A stretch of 64,000 nt of DNA from DATAGZ01 sp036263455 (GCA_036263455.1 DATAGZ010000022.1:186001-250000); one strand, 5' to 3'. Counted from the first letter of the stretch, positions 18,134 to 27,557 are shown. Made by a program: numbers and translations. Notes: generated by a model from the sequence alone, not told the origin.

Positions 18134-19245
18134 TGGCTACGGATGAATGGCTGCTGCCACAGGGATTTGTCGATCTCCTGCCGCCTTTTGCCGAGCACGA
18201 AGCCGCCACCATTGCGCGTTTCATGGCCTTCGTGCGCACCTGGGGCTATGACCGGATCGAGCCACCGCTCATTGAGTTCGAGGAAACACTGCTGAGCGGA
18301 CCTGGCGCGGCCATGCGCACCCACACCTTTCGCGTGATGGATCCGGTCTCCCACCGCATGATGGGTGTGCGTGCCGACATCACGCCGCAGATCGGGCGAA
18401 TGGCGGCGAGCCGATTGCGCCATAAGTCACGGCCGTTGCGCCTCAGTTATGCGGGACCGGTCCTGCGCACGCGGGCCGAACAGCTGCGCTCGGCGCGCCA
18501 GCTCGCCCAGATCGGCGCCGAACTGATCGGTTCCTCCGCCGACGCCGCCGATGCGGAGATCATCACACTGGCCTGCGAGGCCTTGTCAGTGCTGGGGATC
18601 GCCGACGTCACGATCGATATCAACTTGCCGCGGCTGGTGCCGATCGCGCTAGGCGAGCGCCTGGACCCATCGTTGGCGGCCGCTCTTGACCGGAAGGATC
18701 GCGCAGCCATCGCCGCCACGCAGGATACGCTTCTCGGGGCCTTGATCGCCACGCCGGCAGCCATCGCCGAAGGAACGGCCCACCTGCGCGCCCTATCCTT
18801 GGGTGAAGTGGCCGAGGGGGATATCGCTCGCCTGGAAACTGTTGCGGCAATGGTCCAGGACGCGCGGCCCGAGGCGCGCCTGACGCTCGACGCCACCGAC
18901 CGTCGGGGTTTCGAGTATCACAGCGGCCTGGGGTTCGCCCTTTTCGCCAGAGGCGTTGTGGGCGAACTCGGGCGGGGCGGACGGTACGAAACCCAGGCAG
19001 GAGAAACGGCGACCGGCTTTTCCCTTTATCTCGACAGGCTCGTCGAGGTCCTTCCCGCGCCCGCGTCCGAGCGACGGCTCTTCACGCCCGCTGGCATGCC
19101 GCCGCGCTTTGCGCCCGCCCTGCGCGAAGAAGGCTGGATAACGGTGCGCGGTCTCGAGCCGATCGCGGACCCCGAACAGGAGGCCAAACGCCTCGGCTGT
19201 TCGCATTATTGGCTCGCAGGCAGTATTGCGGCGGTCAGCAGCTAA
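18133..19245 (+). CDS. hisZ: ATP phosphoribosyltransferase regulatory subunit
   Basis: Catalytically inactive histidyl-tRNA synthetase paralogue that activates short-form HisG in the first step of histidine synthesis. The protein has 370 residues. HisRS-like core motifs are present: LLPQGFVDLLPP at the start, the class II motif 2-like MMGVRADITPQIGRMAA and LRLSYAGPVLR, and RRGFEYHSGLGFALFA. It lacks the anticodon-binding domain of a true HisRS. It is coupled at both ends (TGATG with the SDR gene, TAATG with purA). Its presence predicts a short HisG elsewhere in the genome. Confidence 0.92.
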   Translation: MATDEWLLPQGFVDLLPPFAEHEAATIARFMAFVRTWGYDRIEPPLIEFEETLLSGPGAAMRTHTFRVMDPVSHRMMGVRADITPQIGRMAASRLRHKSRPLRLSYAGPVLRTRAEQLRSARQLAQIGAELIGSSADAADAEIITLACEALSVLGIADVTIDINLPRLVPIALGERLDPSLAAALDRKDRAAIAATQDTLLGALIATPAAIAEGTAHLRALSLGEVAEGDIARLETVAAMVQDARPEARLTLDATDRRGFEYHSGLGFALFARGVVGELGRGGRYETQAGETATGFSLYLDRLVEVLPAPASERRLFTPAGMPPRFAPALREEGWITVRGLEPIADPEQEAKRLGCSHYWLAGSIAAVSS

Positions 19246-20531
19246 TGGCGAATGTCGCGGTGATTGGCGCCCAGTGGGGCGACGAAGGCAAGGGAAAGAT
19301 CGTCGATTGGCTCTCCGAGCGCGCCGACATTGTCGTGCGTTTCCAAGGTGGGCACAATGCCGGCCACACGCTGGTGATCGACGGCGTCACTTATAAGCTG
19401 AGCCTGCTCCCCTCTGGCATCGTCCGCCCCGGCAAGCGCGCGGTGATCGGCAATGGCGTGGTCGTCGACCCTTGGGCGTTGCTCGAGGAAATGTCCCGCC
19501 TACGCGGCCAGGGTGTCCAAATCTCCCCGGACAATCTTGTGATTGCCGATAATGCGGTTCTTATTCTGCCGCTTCATGCCGCGCTCGATCAGGCGCGCGA
19601 ACAGGCCAGTGGACACAATAGGATCGGCACGACCGGTCGGGGCATCGGACCGGCTTACGAGGATAAGATCGGGAGGCGCGCTATCCGGGCCTGCGACCTC
19701 GCCCACCCCGACTTCTTGCGCACGCGATTGGAACAATTGCTGCAGCATCATAACGCCCTGCGTAAAGGATTAGGCCAACCGACCTTTGACGGCGCCGAAC
19801 TCCACGCCGAGCTCATGGCGGTCGCCCCGGTTCTCAATCCTTTCATTAAGCCAGTATGGCGAATATTGGAAGAAGAGGGCGATGCGCGGATTCTCTTTGA
19901 GGGGGCCCAGGGTATTCTGCTCGATGTTGATCATGGCACTTATCCCTTCGTCACGTCCTCGAACGCCGTGGCTGGCCAGGCTGCAACCGGCAGCGGAATC
20001 GGACCGCGCTCGGTGCATTATGTCCTGGGAATCGCGAAGACCTACACGACCCGCGTCGGCAGCGGCCCTTTTCCGTCCGAACTTTTCGGTGAAATCGCGG
20101 AGCGGATCGGGACGCGCGGCCGCGAATTCGGCACGGTCACGGGACGCAAGAGGCGCTGCGGCTGGTTCGACGCGGTTCTTGTCCGCCAGGCCGCAATCGT
20201 GGGCGGCATCACCGGCATGGCGCTGACCAAGCTCGACATTCTGGATGGATTCTCCGAGATCAAAATTTGCATAGGATACGAATGCCGTGGCGAACGGCTC
20301 GATCACCTTCCCGCCTCCCCCGCCCTCCAGGCAGAGGTCAAGCCGGTCTATGAAAGCATGGCGGGATGGCAGGAGACAACCGCCCGCGCCCGCTCCTGGG
20401 CAGAACTCCCCGCGCCGGCCATCAAATATATCCGCCGGATCGAGGAGCTGATCCGTACCCCGGTGGCGCTTCTCTCGACCAGCCCCGAACGCGAGGACAC
20501 AATCCTCGTTCACGACCCTTTCCGAGGCTAA
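19245..20531 (+). CDS. purA: Adenylosuccinate synthetase
   Basis: Joins IMP and aspartate with GTP on the way to AMP. The protein has 428 residues from MANVAVIGAQWGDEGKGK, the family length. The GDEGKGKIVDWL loop, the GGHNAGHTL motif, TTGRGIGPAYEDKIGRRA and the C-terminal GTGREFGTVTGRKRRCGWFD region are all intact. The ATG overlaps the hisZ stop; an upstream in-frame extension inside hisZ is discarded. The stop codon overlaps the convergent tfoX-like gene by four bases. Confidence 0.97.
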   Translation: MANVAVIGAQWGDEGKGKIVDWLSERADIVVRFQGGHNAGHTLVIDGVTYKLSLLPSGIVRPGKRAVIGNGVVVDPWALLEEMSRLRGQGVQISPDNLVIADNAVLILPLHAALDQAREQASGHNRIGTTGRGIGPAYEDKIGRRAIRACDLAHPDFLRTRLEQLLQHHNALRKGLGQPTFDGAELHAELMAVAPVLNPFIKPVWRILEEEGDARILFEGAQGILLDVDHGTYPFVTSSNAVAGQAATGSGIGPRSVHYVLGIAKTYTTRVGSGPFPSELFGEIAERIGTRGREFGTVTGRKRRCGWFDAVLVRQAAIVGGITGMALTKLDILDGFSEIKICIGYECRGERLDHLPASPALQAEVKPVYESMAGWQETTARARSWAELPAPAIKYIRRIEELIRTPVALLSTSPEREDTILVHDPFRG

Positions 20532-20929
20532 GGACGCATCCTTGCCGTCTTTGTGGGCCTTTTGGGCTTTCCCGTCTTTTTCGGCTTTTTTGCCTTCGCG
20601 CGCAGACTGGCCTGCTTGGCGGCTTCGATCCAGGCCGTGAACTCTTCCGGCTCCGCGCCCACGGCCTTGGGAACGGTCCAATACGGCATAGTGCTCGGCC
20701 TTCCATCGGAATGGATGTATACGAACGGCTTGGCTTTGGCCCGTTCGTAGGCGGGTTGGGTTTGCTCGTCGACGCGCAAGTAAAGCGTATCGCCGACGAT
20801 GATAGCAAAAATCACATCGTCGAGATAGAGCCCGAAGCCGCCGAACATCGCGCGGGCTCGAAATATCCCTAACGGAGCGGCATGCCGCTCGACACGCTCA
20901 ATAACGGCGTGCGCTTTTGCCATGGCCAT
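20528..20929 (-). CDS. TfoX/Sxy N-terminal domain protein
   Basis: A 133-residue protein with a TfoX N-terminal domain (about residues 8-95). This is shown by RAMFGGFGLYLDDVIFAIIVGDTLYLRVD and the PYWTVP segment. It ends in a Lys-rich basic tail (AKKPKKTGKPKR). TfoX/Sxy proteins regulate competence in gammaproteobacteria. Short single-domain members are widespread and mostly uncharacterised, so no role is assigned. The ATG at 20929 or 20923 may be used; both lie near GGGAG. The gene starts inside the 3' end of the rluA-like gene. Confidence 0.82.
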   Translation of the reverse strand: MAMAKAHAVIERVERHAAPLGIFRARAMFGGFGLYLDDVIFAIIVGDTLYLRVDEQTQPAYERAKAKPFVYIHSDGRPSTMPYWTVPKAVGAEPEEFTAWIEAAKQASLRAKAKKPKKTGKPKRPTKTARMRP

Positions 20930-21614
20930 TTTCTCCCAATGTTTCATCGTAACCGCAAGCGGCAAAACTGTCGATCAAATGAGGAGGGACCGGTGCCGTG
21001 ACCGATACGGGCGGCTTCTCGGAATAGATCGGGAGAACGATCGACCGCGCGTGCAAATGCAGCGGCCGAGAATCACCGGGCTGGCCATACTGGCGATCAC
21101 CCGCGACCGGACAGCCAAGAGCCGCAAGATGGACGCGGATCTGGTGCGTGCGGCCCGTAAGCGGCGTGAGCGCAAGCCAGGCGCGACCGGTCGCGGGGTC
21201 TTGGCCCATCACGACATAATCGGTAATGGCTCTCTGACCATCGGGGGTCACGATCATGCGCCAGCCGCCCGCCTTGGTGCTGACCTTCTTGAGTGCATAT
21301 TCAAGCCGCCCGCGCGGCTCATGGGGAACGCTATCGGTAAGGGCCCAGTAGGTCTTCTCCACGCTGCCGCTGGCAAAGACTTCTCCAAGCTTACGCAGGG
21401 CCTGCTTGTGGCGGCCCAGCACAAGACAGCCGCTCGTATCCCGGTCCAGACGGTGGGCGAGAAACGGCGGCCGCGGCAAGCCAAAGCGCAACGCATCGAA
21501 ATAACTCTCGAGACTTTCTCCGCCCCCCGGGCCGGCGTGAACCGGCACCCCCGCGGGCTTATCGAGCACTAGGATCCAGCCATCGCGATAGAGCACCCGC
21601 TCGGCGATCTTCAT
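20898..21614 (-). CDS. RluA-family RNA pseudouridine synthase
   Basis: Isomerises specific uridines in rRNA or tRNA to pseudouridine. The protein has 238 residues from MKIAERVLYRDGWILVLDKPAG. It carries the catalytic AHRLDRDTSGCLVL motif (Asp in RLDRDTSG) and the RTHQIRVHLA motif near the C-terminus. There is no S4 domain, so it is a compact RluA member; the exact target base is not predictable. The ATG overlaps the purD stop as ATGA. Confidence 0.9.
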   Translation of the reverse strand: MKIAERVLYRDGWILVLDKPAGVPVHAGPGGGESLESYFDALRFGLPRPPFLAHRLDRDTSGCLVLGRHKQALRKLGEVFASGSVEKTYWALTDSVPHEPRGRLEYALKKVSTKAGGWRMIVTPDGQRAITDYVVMGQDPATGRAWLALTPLTGRTHQIRVHLAALGCPVAGDRQYGQPGDSRPLHLHARSIVLPIYSEKPPVSVTAPVPPHLIDSFAACGYDETLGENGHGKSARRY

Positions 21615-22879
21615 GCCCGCGCGCGCCAGCCGATGTCGCGGCGATAATATCCGTCCGCCCAGTCGATCCGGTCGAGGACTGCCTGCGCCTTGAGGCGCGC
21701 CGCTACAATATCGCGGCCTCGGGCGCATACTGTCAGAACCCTCCCACCGGCGGCGATGATATCGCCATTGGCGGCGCGTTGCGTGCCACCGTGAAAGATC
21801 ACGGCATCGACGTGCGGCTCTTTGTCCAATCCACGGATCACGCCACCCTTCGTGTAGCTATCGGGATAGCCGCGCGCAGCCATGACCACTGCGATGGCGG
21901 TATCGTCATACCAGGTGAGGCTGATATGCCGGAGCGTTCCGTCAGTCACCGCCATGAGCGCGGGAACGATATCCGAACGCAAGCGCAGGCACATGACCTC
22001 GCATTCGGGATCGCCGAACCGTACATTGAATTCCAGCAGCTTCGGTCCCTGGGCGGTTATCATCAAACCCGCGAAAAGAACCCCTCGGAACGGATGACCC
22101 GCCTGTTTCATGGTTTTGAGCGCCGGGGCGATAATCTCCTCCTGGACGCGCTTTTCCAGTGCGGCATCCAGGATCGACACGGGCGCATAGGCACCCATCC
22201 CGCCGGTATTGGGGCCTGTTTCGCCTTCCCCCGCGCGCTTGTGGTCCTGGACGGCGCCCAGCGGGATGTAATCCTCGCCGTCGCACAGGGCAAAATAGCT
22301 GATTTCCTCGCCTTCGAGAAATTCCTCGATGAGGATCTCTTCACCTGCATGGCCAAATTTACGCTTGATCAGGATGTCCTCTATCGCCTGATCGAAGGCG
22401 CGCATATCCTGGGCGATAATCACTCCCTTGCCGCCCGCCAATCCGTCCGCCTTGATGACGATTGGGAAGCTCGTCTGGCGGGAGAAGCTCTCGGCATCGG
22501 TTACCGAGCGGCACACCCGATAAGCAGCAGTGGGAATGCCTGCGCTCAGCGCAACCTTCTTCATGAAGATCTTCGATCCTTCGAGACGGGCCGCTCCCGC
22601 CGTCGGGCCGCAACAGGGAATACCGCGCGCCGCCAAGAGATCCGTGAGGCCCGCCACCAGCGGTGCCTCGGGGCCTACCACCACCAGATCGATACGCGTA
22701 CTCTCGGCGAAGGCCGCCAGCGCGTCGATGTCGGTTTCCGCGATGGCGATGCAATCGGCAAGCGCGGCGATGCCGGCATTGCCTGGGGCGCAATAGATCC
22801 TTTCCACCAAAGGCGAAGCCGCGATTTTCCAGCACAAAGCATGCTCGCGCGCGCCACCGCCCACCACCAAAATTCGCAT
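21611..22879 (-). CDS. purD: Phosphoribosylamine-glycine ligase
   Basis: ATP-grasp enzyme for the second step of purine synthesis. The protein has 422 residues, the family length. Visible are MRILVVGGGAREHALCWK, the ATP-grasp lid region LAGGKGVII, EEFLEGEEISYFALCDG, GMGAYAP and the metal/ATP-binding EFNVRFGDPECE. It is the first gene of purD-rluA-like-tfoX on the minus strand and is divergent from xseA. Confidence 0.97.
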   Translation of the reverse strand: MRILVVGGGAREHALCWKIAASPLVERIYCAPGNAGIAALADCIAIAETDIDALAAFAESTRIDLVVVGPEAPLVAGLTDLLAARGIPCCGPTAGAARLEGSKIFMKKVALSAGIPTAAYRVCRSVTDAESFSRQTSFPIVIKADGLAGGKGVIIAQDMRAFDQAIEDILIKRKFGHAGEEILIEEFLEGEEISYFALCDGEDYIPLGAVQDHKRAGEGETGPNTGGMGAYAPVSILDAALEKRVQEEIIAPALKTMKQAGHPFRGVLFAGLMITAQGPKLLEFNVRFGDPECEVMCLRLRSDIVPALMAVTDGTLRHISLTWYDDTAIAVVMAARGYPDSYTKGGVIRGLDKEPHVDAVIFHGGTQRAANGDIIAAGGRVLTVCARGRDIVAARLKAQAVLDRIDWADGYYRRDIGWRARA

Positions 22880-22924
22880 TCCGCTTCTATATCCTATCCG
22901 CCTGCCGCATGGTAGGCTGCTTCG

Positions 22925-24271
22925 ATGACCGAAACACAGATTTTATCCAATATTGCCGAATTTTCAGTGAGCGAACTCGCGCAAGCGGTAAAACGCCAGC
23001 TCGAGGGGGAATTTCCCCGGATTCGAGTGCGCGGAGAGATATCCAAGGTCACCAATCACGCCTCTGGCCATATTTATTTCGATCTCAAGGATACCGAGGC
23101 GGTGATCAAGTGCTGCTGCTGGAAAAGCCGGGTTTTCCTCCTGACAGTACGACCAGAACAAGGGAGCGAGGTCGTCGTTACCGCCAGGCTCAGTACGTAT
23201 GGTCCCACTTCTTCCTATCAGCTCATCGTGGAGCGTATCGAACTCGCCGGCGTCGGCGCCCTGCTGAAAACGATCGAGGACCGGCGCAAGAGGCTCGAGC
23301 AGGAAGGACTCTTCGTCCTCGAACGCAAGCGGCCCCTGCCCACCCTGCCCGGCAGGATCGGTGTCGTCACTTCCCCCCAGGGTGCGGTGATCCGCGATAT
23401 TCTTCACCGGTTGCGCGAGCGTTTTCCCTGCCATGTTGTCGTTTGGCCAGTTCCGGTGCAAGGCCCGGCGGCGGCGGGTGCGATTGTCGCGGCGATCGAA
23501 GGATTTAATCGCCTGCCCGCCGAGAAGCGGCCCGAACTACTGATCATCGCGCGCGGTGGAGGTTCGCTCGAGGATCTCATGTCCTTTAACGATGAGGCGC
23601 TGGTCCGGGCCGTCTGTGCGAGTGCTATCCCGGTCATTTCGGCCATCGGACACGAGACGGATACAACCCTGATCGATTACGCCGCCGATCTGCGCGCGCC
23701 CACGCCCACCGCCGCAGCGGAGAAGGCCGTTCCAGTGCGGCGCGATCTCGATCACCGCCTGCAGCACTGCGCCCACCGCCACCATCACGCTATGACACGC
23801 CTCTTGCGCCGCGCCGAGGAGCAGATTGCCCGCGAGACACGCGCCTTAGCCGATCCGCGCCGCCTTCTCGATTGGCCCCGACAGCGCCTGGACGACATGG
23901 TCGAGCGCTGGCACCATTCATTTCAGCGGTTCCTCGACATCCGCCGGGAGCGATTGCGCCGTATTGCACCGCGCACGCCGCGAGAACAGATCCGGATCGC
24001 ACACCGACATCTTTTAGGGGTCGCGCGGGCATTCCAGCCCGCCTACCAGCGAACCGTCACCACTAAAATCCACCGGCTGGAGCGCGCGGGCGCCCTTTTG
24101 GAATCATTTTCCTATCAGAATGTTCTCCAGAGAGGTTTTGCCCTGGTACGCGATCGAGAGGGACATCCCGTCTTCCGCGCGGCTTCAGTGCAAAACGGGC
24201 AGAATTTGAAGATAGAAATGCAAGACGGGTCGATTTCCGTGCAGGTTGAAGGCGCGTCGGCTCGCCACTGA
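22925..24271 (+). CDS. xseA: Exodeoxyribonuclease VII large subunit
   Basis: Nuclease subunit that degrades single-stranded DNA together with XseB. The protein has 448 residues. An N-terminal OB-fold (about residues 10-110, FSVSELAQAVKRQLE, RVRGEISKVTNHASGHIYFDLKD) is followed by the catalytic domain with GVVTSPQGAVIRDILHRL, ARGGGSLEDLMSFNDE and PVISAIGHETDTTLID. The long basic helical region ends near QRGFALVRD. XseB is not in the window. The 15-base gap to the next gene suggests co-transcription. Confidence 0.96.
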   Translation: MTETQILSNIAEFSVSELAQAVKRQLEGEFPRIRVRGEISKVTNHASGHIYFDLKDTEAVIKCCCWKSRVFLLTVRPEQGSEVVVTARLSTYGPTSSYQLIVERIELAGVGALLKTIEDRRKRLEQEGLFVLERKRPLPTLPGRIGVVTSPQGAVIRDILHRLRERFPCHVVVWPVPVQGPAAAGAIVAAIEGFNRLPAEKRPELLIIARGGGSLEDLMSFNDEALVRAVCASAIPVISAIGHETDTTLIDYAADLRAPTPTAAAEKAVPVRRDLDHRLQHCAHRHHHAMTRLLRRAEEQIARETRALADPRRLLDWPRQRLDDMVERWHHSFQRFLDIRRERLRRIAPRTPREQIRIAHRHLLGVARAFQPAYQRTVTTKIHRLERAGALLESFSYQNVLQRGFALVRDREGHPVFRAASVQNGQNLKIEMQDGSISVQVEGASARH

Positions 24272-24286
24272 TATAGGAAGCATCTC

Positions 24287-25129
24287 ATGAGAAACATATA
24301 CCTTGCTGTCATAATGGGAATCATATCGATGCCCGCACTGGCTTTCGATATTGCCGGGCACTTCGTGCAAGGCGGCTTCGCCATCGGTCACACCGTGCCC
24401 GGCGGAAAAATCTATCTGGAGAATCAATTAGTCCCTGTAGGACCCGATGGCCTATTCGTGATCGGTTTCGGCCGAGATAATGCTACTCAGGTTACGGTGA
24501 ACGAGATTCTGGGCGAGGACAATACCCAGACCCACGTCCTTGCCGTTCAGCAGCGCCTTTATCAGGTGCAGCGCTATGACAATGTGCCACCGGTCTATGC
24601 CAGTCCGGCGGCGGATATCACGGGCAGTGTCCAGGCTCAAAGCCAGGCCCTGATGCAAGCTCGCAATGCCTTCACGGATATCCGGGACTTTCAGGGGGGC
24701 TTCCGCTGGCCCGTGACAGGTCCCGTTGTTGCCACCTATGGAACACAGCTTGTCCTGAACGGCCAGCCGCAGCAGCCGGACTATGGCGTGGAGCTGGCTG
24801 TCCCGGTCGGGACGCCCGTGGTTGCCCCGGCGGGAGGCGTCGTGCGGTATGTGGGAAGCGACCGCTACTTGTCCGGAGGTACCCTTCTCATCGACCATGG
24901 CTATGGTCTGACCTCGACGATCTTCCATCTCGGCGATATCGGCGTCCGGGTGGGCGACCGGGTCAGTCCAGGCACGATGATCGGTCATGTCGGTGCCAAT
25001 CCGCTCACGGCGAATCCTACTTTGCATTGGGGCATGAGCTGGCTATCGGTTCCCCTCGATCCAGCGCTCGCTACCCAGCCTGGGGTACCGCCAGCGGTCG
25101 GAACGGTTACACTCCCGACCAGCCCGTGA
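24287..25129 (+). CDS. M23-fold protein with degenerate zinc site
   Basis: A 280-residue secreted protein with a Sec signal (about residues 1-19, cleavage after ALA). It has a beta-rich N-terminal part and an M23/LytM domain at about 138-265. The domain keeps FRWPVTGPVVATYG, VGTPVVAPAGGVVRYVG, GGTLLIDHGYGL and FHLGDI (His214). However, the H-x3-D zinc motif reads Asp165-Tyr-Gly-Val-Glu169, and the H-x-H motif reads Thr245-Leu-His247. Only one canonical ligand, His247, remains, so hydrolysis is unlikely. Catalytically dead M23 proteins such as EnvC and NlpD activate amidases; a similar role is an inference. It converges with era. Confidence 0.85.
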   Translation: MRNIYLAVIMGIISMPALAFDIAGHFVQGGFAIGHTVPGGKIYLENQLVPVGPDGLFVIGFGRDNATQVTVNEILGEDNTQTHVLAVQQRLYQVQRYDNVPPVYASPAADITGSVQAQSQALMQARNAFTDIRDFQGGFRWPVTGPVVATYGTQLVLNGQPQQPDYGVELAVPVGTPVVAPAGGVVRYVGSDRYLSGGTLLIDHGYGLTSTIFHLGDIGVRVGDRVSPGTMIGHVGANPLTANPTLHWGMSWLSVPLDPALATQPGVPPAVGTVTLPTSP

Positions 25130-25130
25130 T

Positions 25131-26018
25131 CTAGGACCAGTCCAGATTCCAGAGGCGGTAATAGGCTTGCCTATCCTGCCATTGCGGGTCTGACTGAACA
25201 TGGAGAAACAAATGCACCGGCCGGCCGAGCAAGCCGTGCAATTCTCGTTGCGCCGCTTCCCGGATCCGCTTGATCGTCTTGCCTTGTGCCCCCAGAACGA
25301 TCCCGCGCTGGCTATCGCGCGCCACAACGATCCGCACCTGGATCTTGACGCTGCCGTTCTGAAAATTTTCCCAGGTCTCGGGTTCCACCGCGAGCTCGTA
25401 GGGAACTTCTTGGTGAAGATTACGGAATAGATGTTCGCGAACGATCTCGGCGCTAAGCAGGCGTTCCGGCATATCGGTAAGCTGGTCCTCGGGATAATGA
25501 AACGGGCCGGCAGGCAGGCGTTCACGCAGCGCGGCCAGCAGATCGGCCGTTCCATCTCCGGTTACGGCAGAGATCATGAAAATTTCCTCGGCGATCCCAG
25601 TGGCCTCGATATCGGCGGCAAGCGCGAGCAGGTGCGGCTTGGGGGCGACGTCCACCTTGTTGAGAACGATGATCGCGGTTTGGCCGCGCTTCTTGAGCTC
25701 CTCGATAATCGGCAGGCTCATCGAGAGATCCTTGCGGCTCGCATCGATGAGAAGCACGATCACATCTGCGTCGCCCGCCCCGGACCAGGCCGCCGCGACC
25801 ATCGCACGATCCAACCTGCGCCGTGGCGCGAAAATTCCGGGCGTATCGACGAAGATGAACTGCGCGTCGTCCTTGACCAAGATGCCCAAAATGCGGTTCC
25901 GGGTCGTTTGCGGCTTGGGCGAAACGATCGTCACCTTGGAACCGGTCAGCCGGTTGATCAGCGTGGACTTCCCCGCATTTGGCGCACCCAAAACAGCGAT
26001 GAACCCGCATCGGCTCAT
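25131..26018 (-). CDS. era: GTPase Era
   Basis: GTPase that binds 16S rRNA and aids 30S subunit maturation. The protein has 295 residues from MSRCGFIAVLGAPNAGKSTL. G1 is GAPNAGKST, G3 DTPG, G4 NKVD, and the C-terminal KH domain includes GAQGKTIKRIREAAQREL. The ATG overlaps the rnc stop as ATGA, giving the conserved lepB-rnc-era order. The frame continues far upstream inside rnc, but that extension has no family match. Confidence 0.96.
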   Translation of the reverse strand: MSRCGFIAVLGAPNAGKSTLINRLTGSKVTIVSPKPQTTRNRILGILVKDDAQFIFVDTPGIFAPRRRLDRAMVAAAWSGAGDADVIVLLIDASRKDLSMSLPIIEELKKRGQTAIIVLNKVDVAPKPHLLALAADIEATGIAEEIFMISAVTGDGTADLLAALRERLPAGPFHYPEDQLTDMPERLLSAEIVREHLFRNLHQEVPYELAVEPETWENFQNGSVKIQVRIVVARDSQRGIVLGAQGKTIKRIREAAQRELHGLLGRPVHLFLHVQSDPQWQDRQAYYRLWNLDWS

Positions 26019-26692
26019 GAATTGGTCACGCTTGACAGCAATTTCTTGGCCGCTTCCTGTTCGGCAATGCGCTTGGACTTTCCCTGAGCCGTCGCAGGCC
26101 CGTAGCCGGGCAGGCTCACCTCGATGGTGAAGGTCAGATCGTGCGCCGGTCCTGCCGTGCCTAGCAAGCGGTAATTCGGCAAGGGAAGACCCCGCCCCTG
26201 CGCCCATTCCTGCAGGCCGGTCTTGGCATCCTGCGGGGGCCGCGCGTCGCTCTCCAGGAGCGGACGCCAATAGCGCTCGATAAAACGGCGCGCCTCCGCA
26301 AACCCCCCGTCGCGATAAATGGCTCCGATGAGCGCCTCGCACGCATCGCCGAGAATGACGTTATTTTTCCGCCCGCCCGCCTCGGCCTCGCCATGCGACA
26401 GGATGAGGTAATCTCCAAGCCGGATTGTTCGTGCGATTTCCGCGCAGCTTTCCATGCGCACGAGCGCCGCGAGCCGCCGCGCCATTGCCCCCTCGTTTTC
26501 CTGCGGATAGTGCTCATAAAGCAGGTCGGCGATCACGAGGCCGAGGACCCGGTCTCCGAGAAATTCCAGGCGTTGATAATCTCCCTGGGAGCGGCCGACG
26601 CTGGCATGGGTGAGGGCGAGGCGCAACAGATCCTGGTTGCGGAAGACATAGCCAATGTCCTCCCCGAGCCGCTGAGGATCATCGCTCGTCAT
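26015..26692 (-). CDS. rnc: Ribonuclease III
   Basis: Double-stranded RNA endonuclease that processes rRNA precursors. The protein has 225 residues from MTSDDPQRLGEDIGYVF. The signature YQRLEFLGDRVLGLVIADLLY is in the catalytic domain, followed by the second acidic cluster GDACEALIGAIY. The dsRNA-binding domain at the C-terminus includes GYGPATAQGKSKRIAEQEAAKKLL. The start is placed at 26692, where ATG overlaps the lepB stop; an ATG 27 bases upstream is an alternative. Confidence 0.95.
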   Translation of the reverse strand: MTSDDPQRLGEDIGYVFRNQDLLRLALTHASVGRSQGDYQRLEFLGDRVLGLVIADLLYEHYPQENEGAMARRLAALVRMESCAEIARTIRLGDYLILSHGEAEAGGRKNNVILGDACEALIGAIYRDGGFAEARRFIERYWRPLLESDARPPQDAKTGLQEWAQGRGLPLPNYRLLGTAGPAHDLTFTIEVSLPGYGPATAQGKSKRIAEQEAAKKLLSSVTNS

Positions 26693-27498
26693 CGGACGAG
26701 GAGCAGAAGGCGCCGCCATCGCACTGCCGAGATCCAGCTCGCCGGATTGATCCAGCGTGCCTCTGGCCCGTAGGACCAGAAAAGGATCTGGGCCGGACCG
26801 ATCAGATTCTCGCGGGGGACGAATCCTACCGGCGAGAGTAGGCCGTTATCGCGCAGGATCGTATGGTCGAAATCCAACGTGCCGTAGCTGAACCCCCCAG
26901 GCGCGCGTGAATCGCTGGAATTGTCGCGATTGTCGCCCATCATGAAATAATGATCGGCAGGCACCTCGAATATCGGTGTATTGTCGAGCGGGCCTTCATC
27001 ACCCTGGGATTCGAGAACCCGATGGCGCACACCGTTAGGCAGGGTCTCGATATACTGGGGAACTCCCGGAGCGGCGGAATTGTCGGGATCGACATAATCG
27101 GCGATACGCTCGCGCATAACCGGCTGGTCGTTGATATAGAGCACGCCGCTTTTCATCTGGATACGGTCGCCAGGCAGGCCGATGACGCGCTTGATATAGT
27201 CGGTATCCGGTTGGCCGGGAGGCCGAAAAACCACTACGTCGCCCCGGACCGGCGCGCCAAAGCCGATCCGGCCAGAAAATGGAATAGCCGCAAAGGGAAA
27301 GGAAAAGCGGCTGTAGCCATAGGAGAATTTGGTCACGAACAGATAATCCCCCACCAAAAGCGAGGGGATCATCGAGCCCGATGGGATATTGAATGGTTCC
27401 ACCAGTAAAGAACGAATGACGATTGCGATGATTCCCGCCCAGATAAGCGTCTTCATCATTTCCCAGATATCGCGGAAATCGCCCTTTTTCTGGCGCAT
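26689..27498 (-). CDS. lepB: Signal peptidase I
   Basis: Inner-membrane serine/lysine protease that removes Sec and Tat signal peptides. The protein has 269 residues. There is one N-terminal membrane segment (about residues 15-32), then FNIPSGSMIPSLLVGDYLFV with the catalytic Ser. DYIKRVIGLPGDRI follows with the catalytic Lys, and the conserved box GDNRDNSSDSR with VGFVPRENLIGPA completes the domain. It heads lepB-rnc-era and is divergent from the large oxidoreductase gene. Confidence 0.96.
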   Translation of the reverse strand: MRQKKGDFRDIWEMMKTLIWAGIIAIVIRSLLVEPFNIPSGSMIPSLLVGDYLFVTKFSYGYSRFSFPFAAIPFSGRIGFGAPVRGDVVVFRPPGQPDTDYIKRVIGLPGDRIQMKSGVLYINDQPVMRERIADYVDPDNSAAPGVPQYIETLPNGVRHRVLESQGDEGPLDNTPIFEVPADHYFMMGDNRDNSSDSRAPGGFSYGTLDFDHTILRDNGLLSPVGFVPRENLIGPAQILFWSYGPEARWINPASWISAVRWRRLLLLVR

Positions 27499-27528
27499 GG
27501 ACTTCCCTTACGTTCGCAATAGCGGCGG

Positions 27529-27557
27529 ATGAAGCCAGCCTGGACGGCGCTTGTCAA
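27529..27557 (-). promoter_or_regulatory. Weak candidate promoter for lepB
   Basis: On the minus strand a perfect TTGACA is followed 17 bases later by CTTCAT, a poor -10. It lies in the 133-base divergent gap between lepB and the oxidoreductase gene. I see nothing else in that gap. Confidence 0.3.

Noticed and set aside
21779..22915. 378-residue plus-strand frame opposite purD
   Set aside because: It is antisense to an intact, motif-complete purD.
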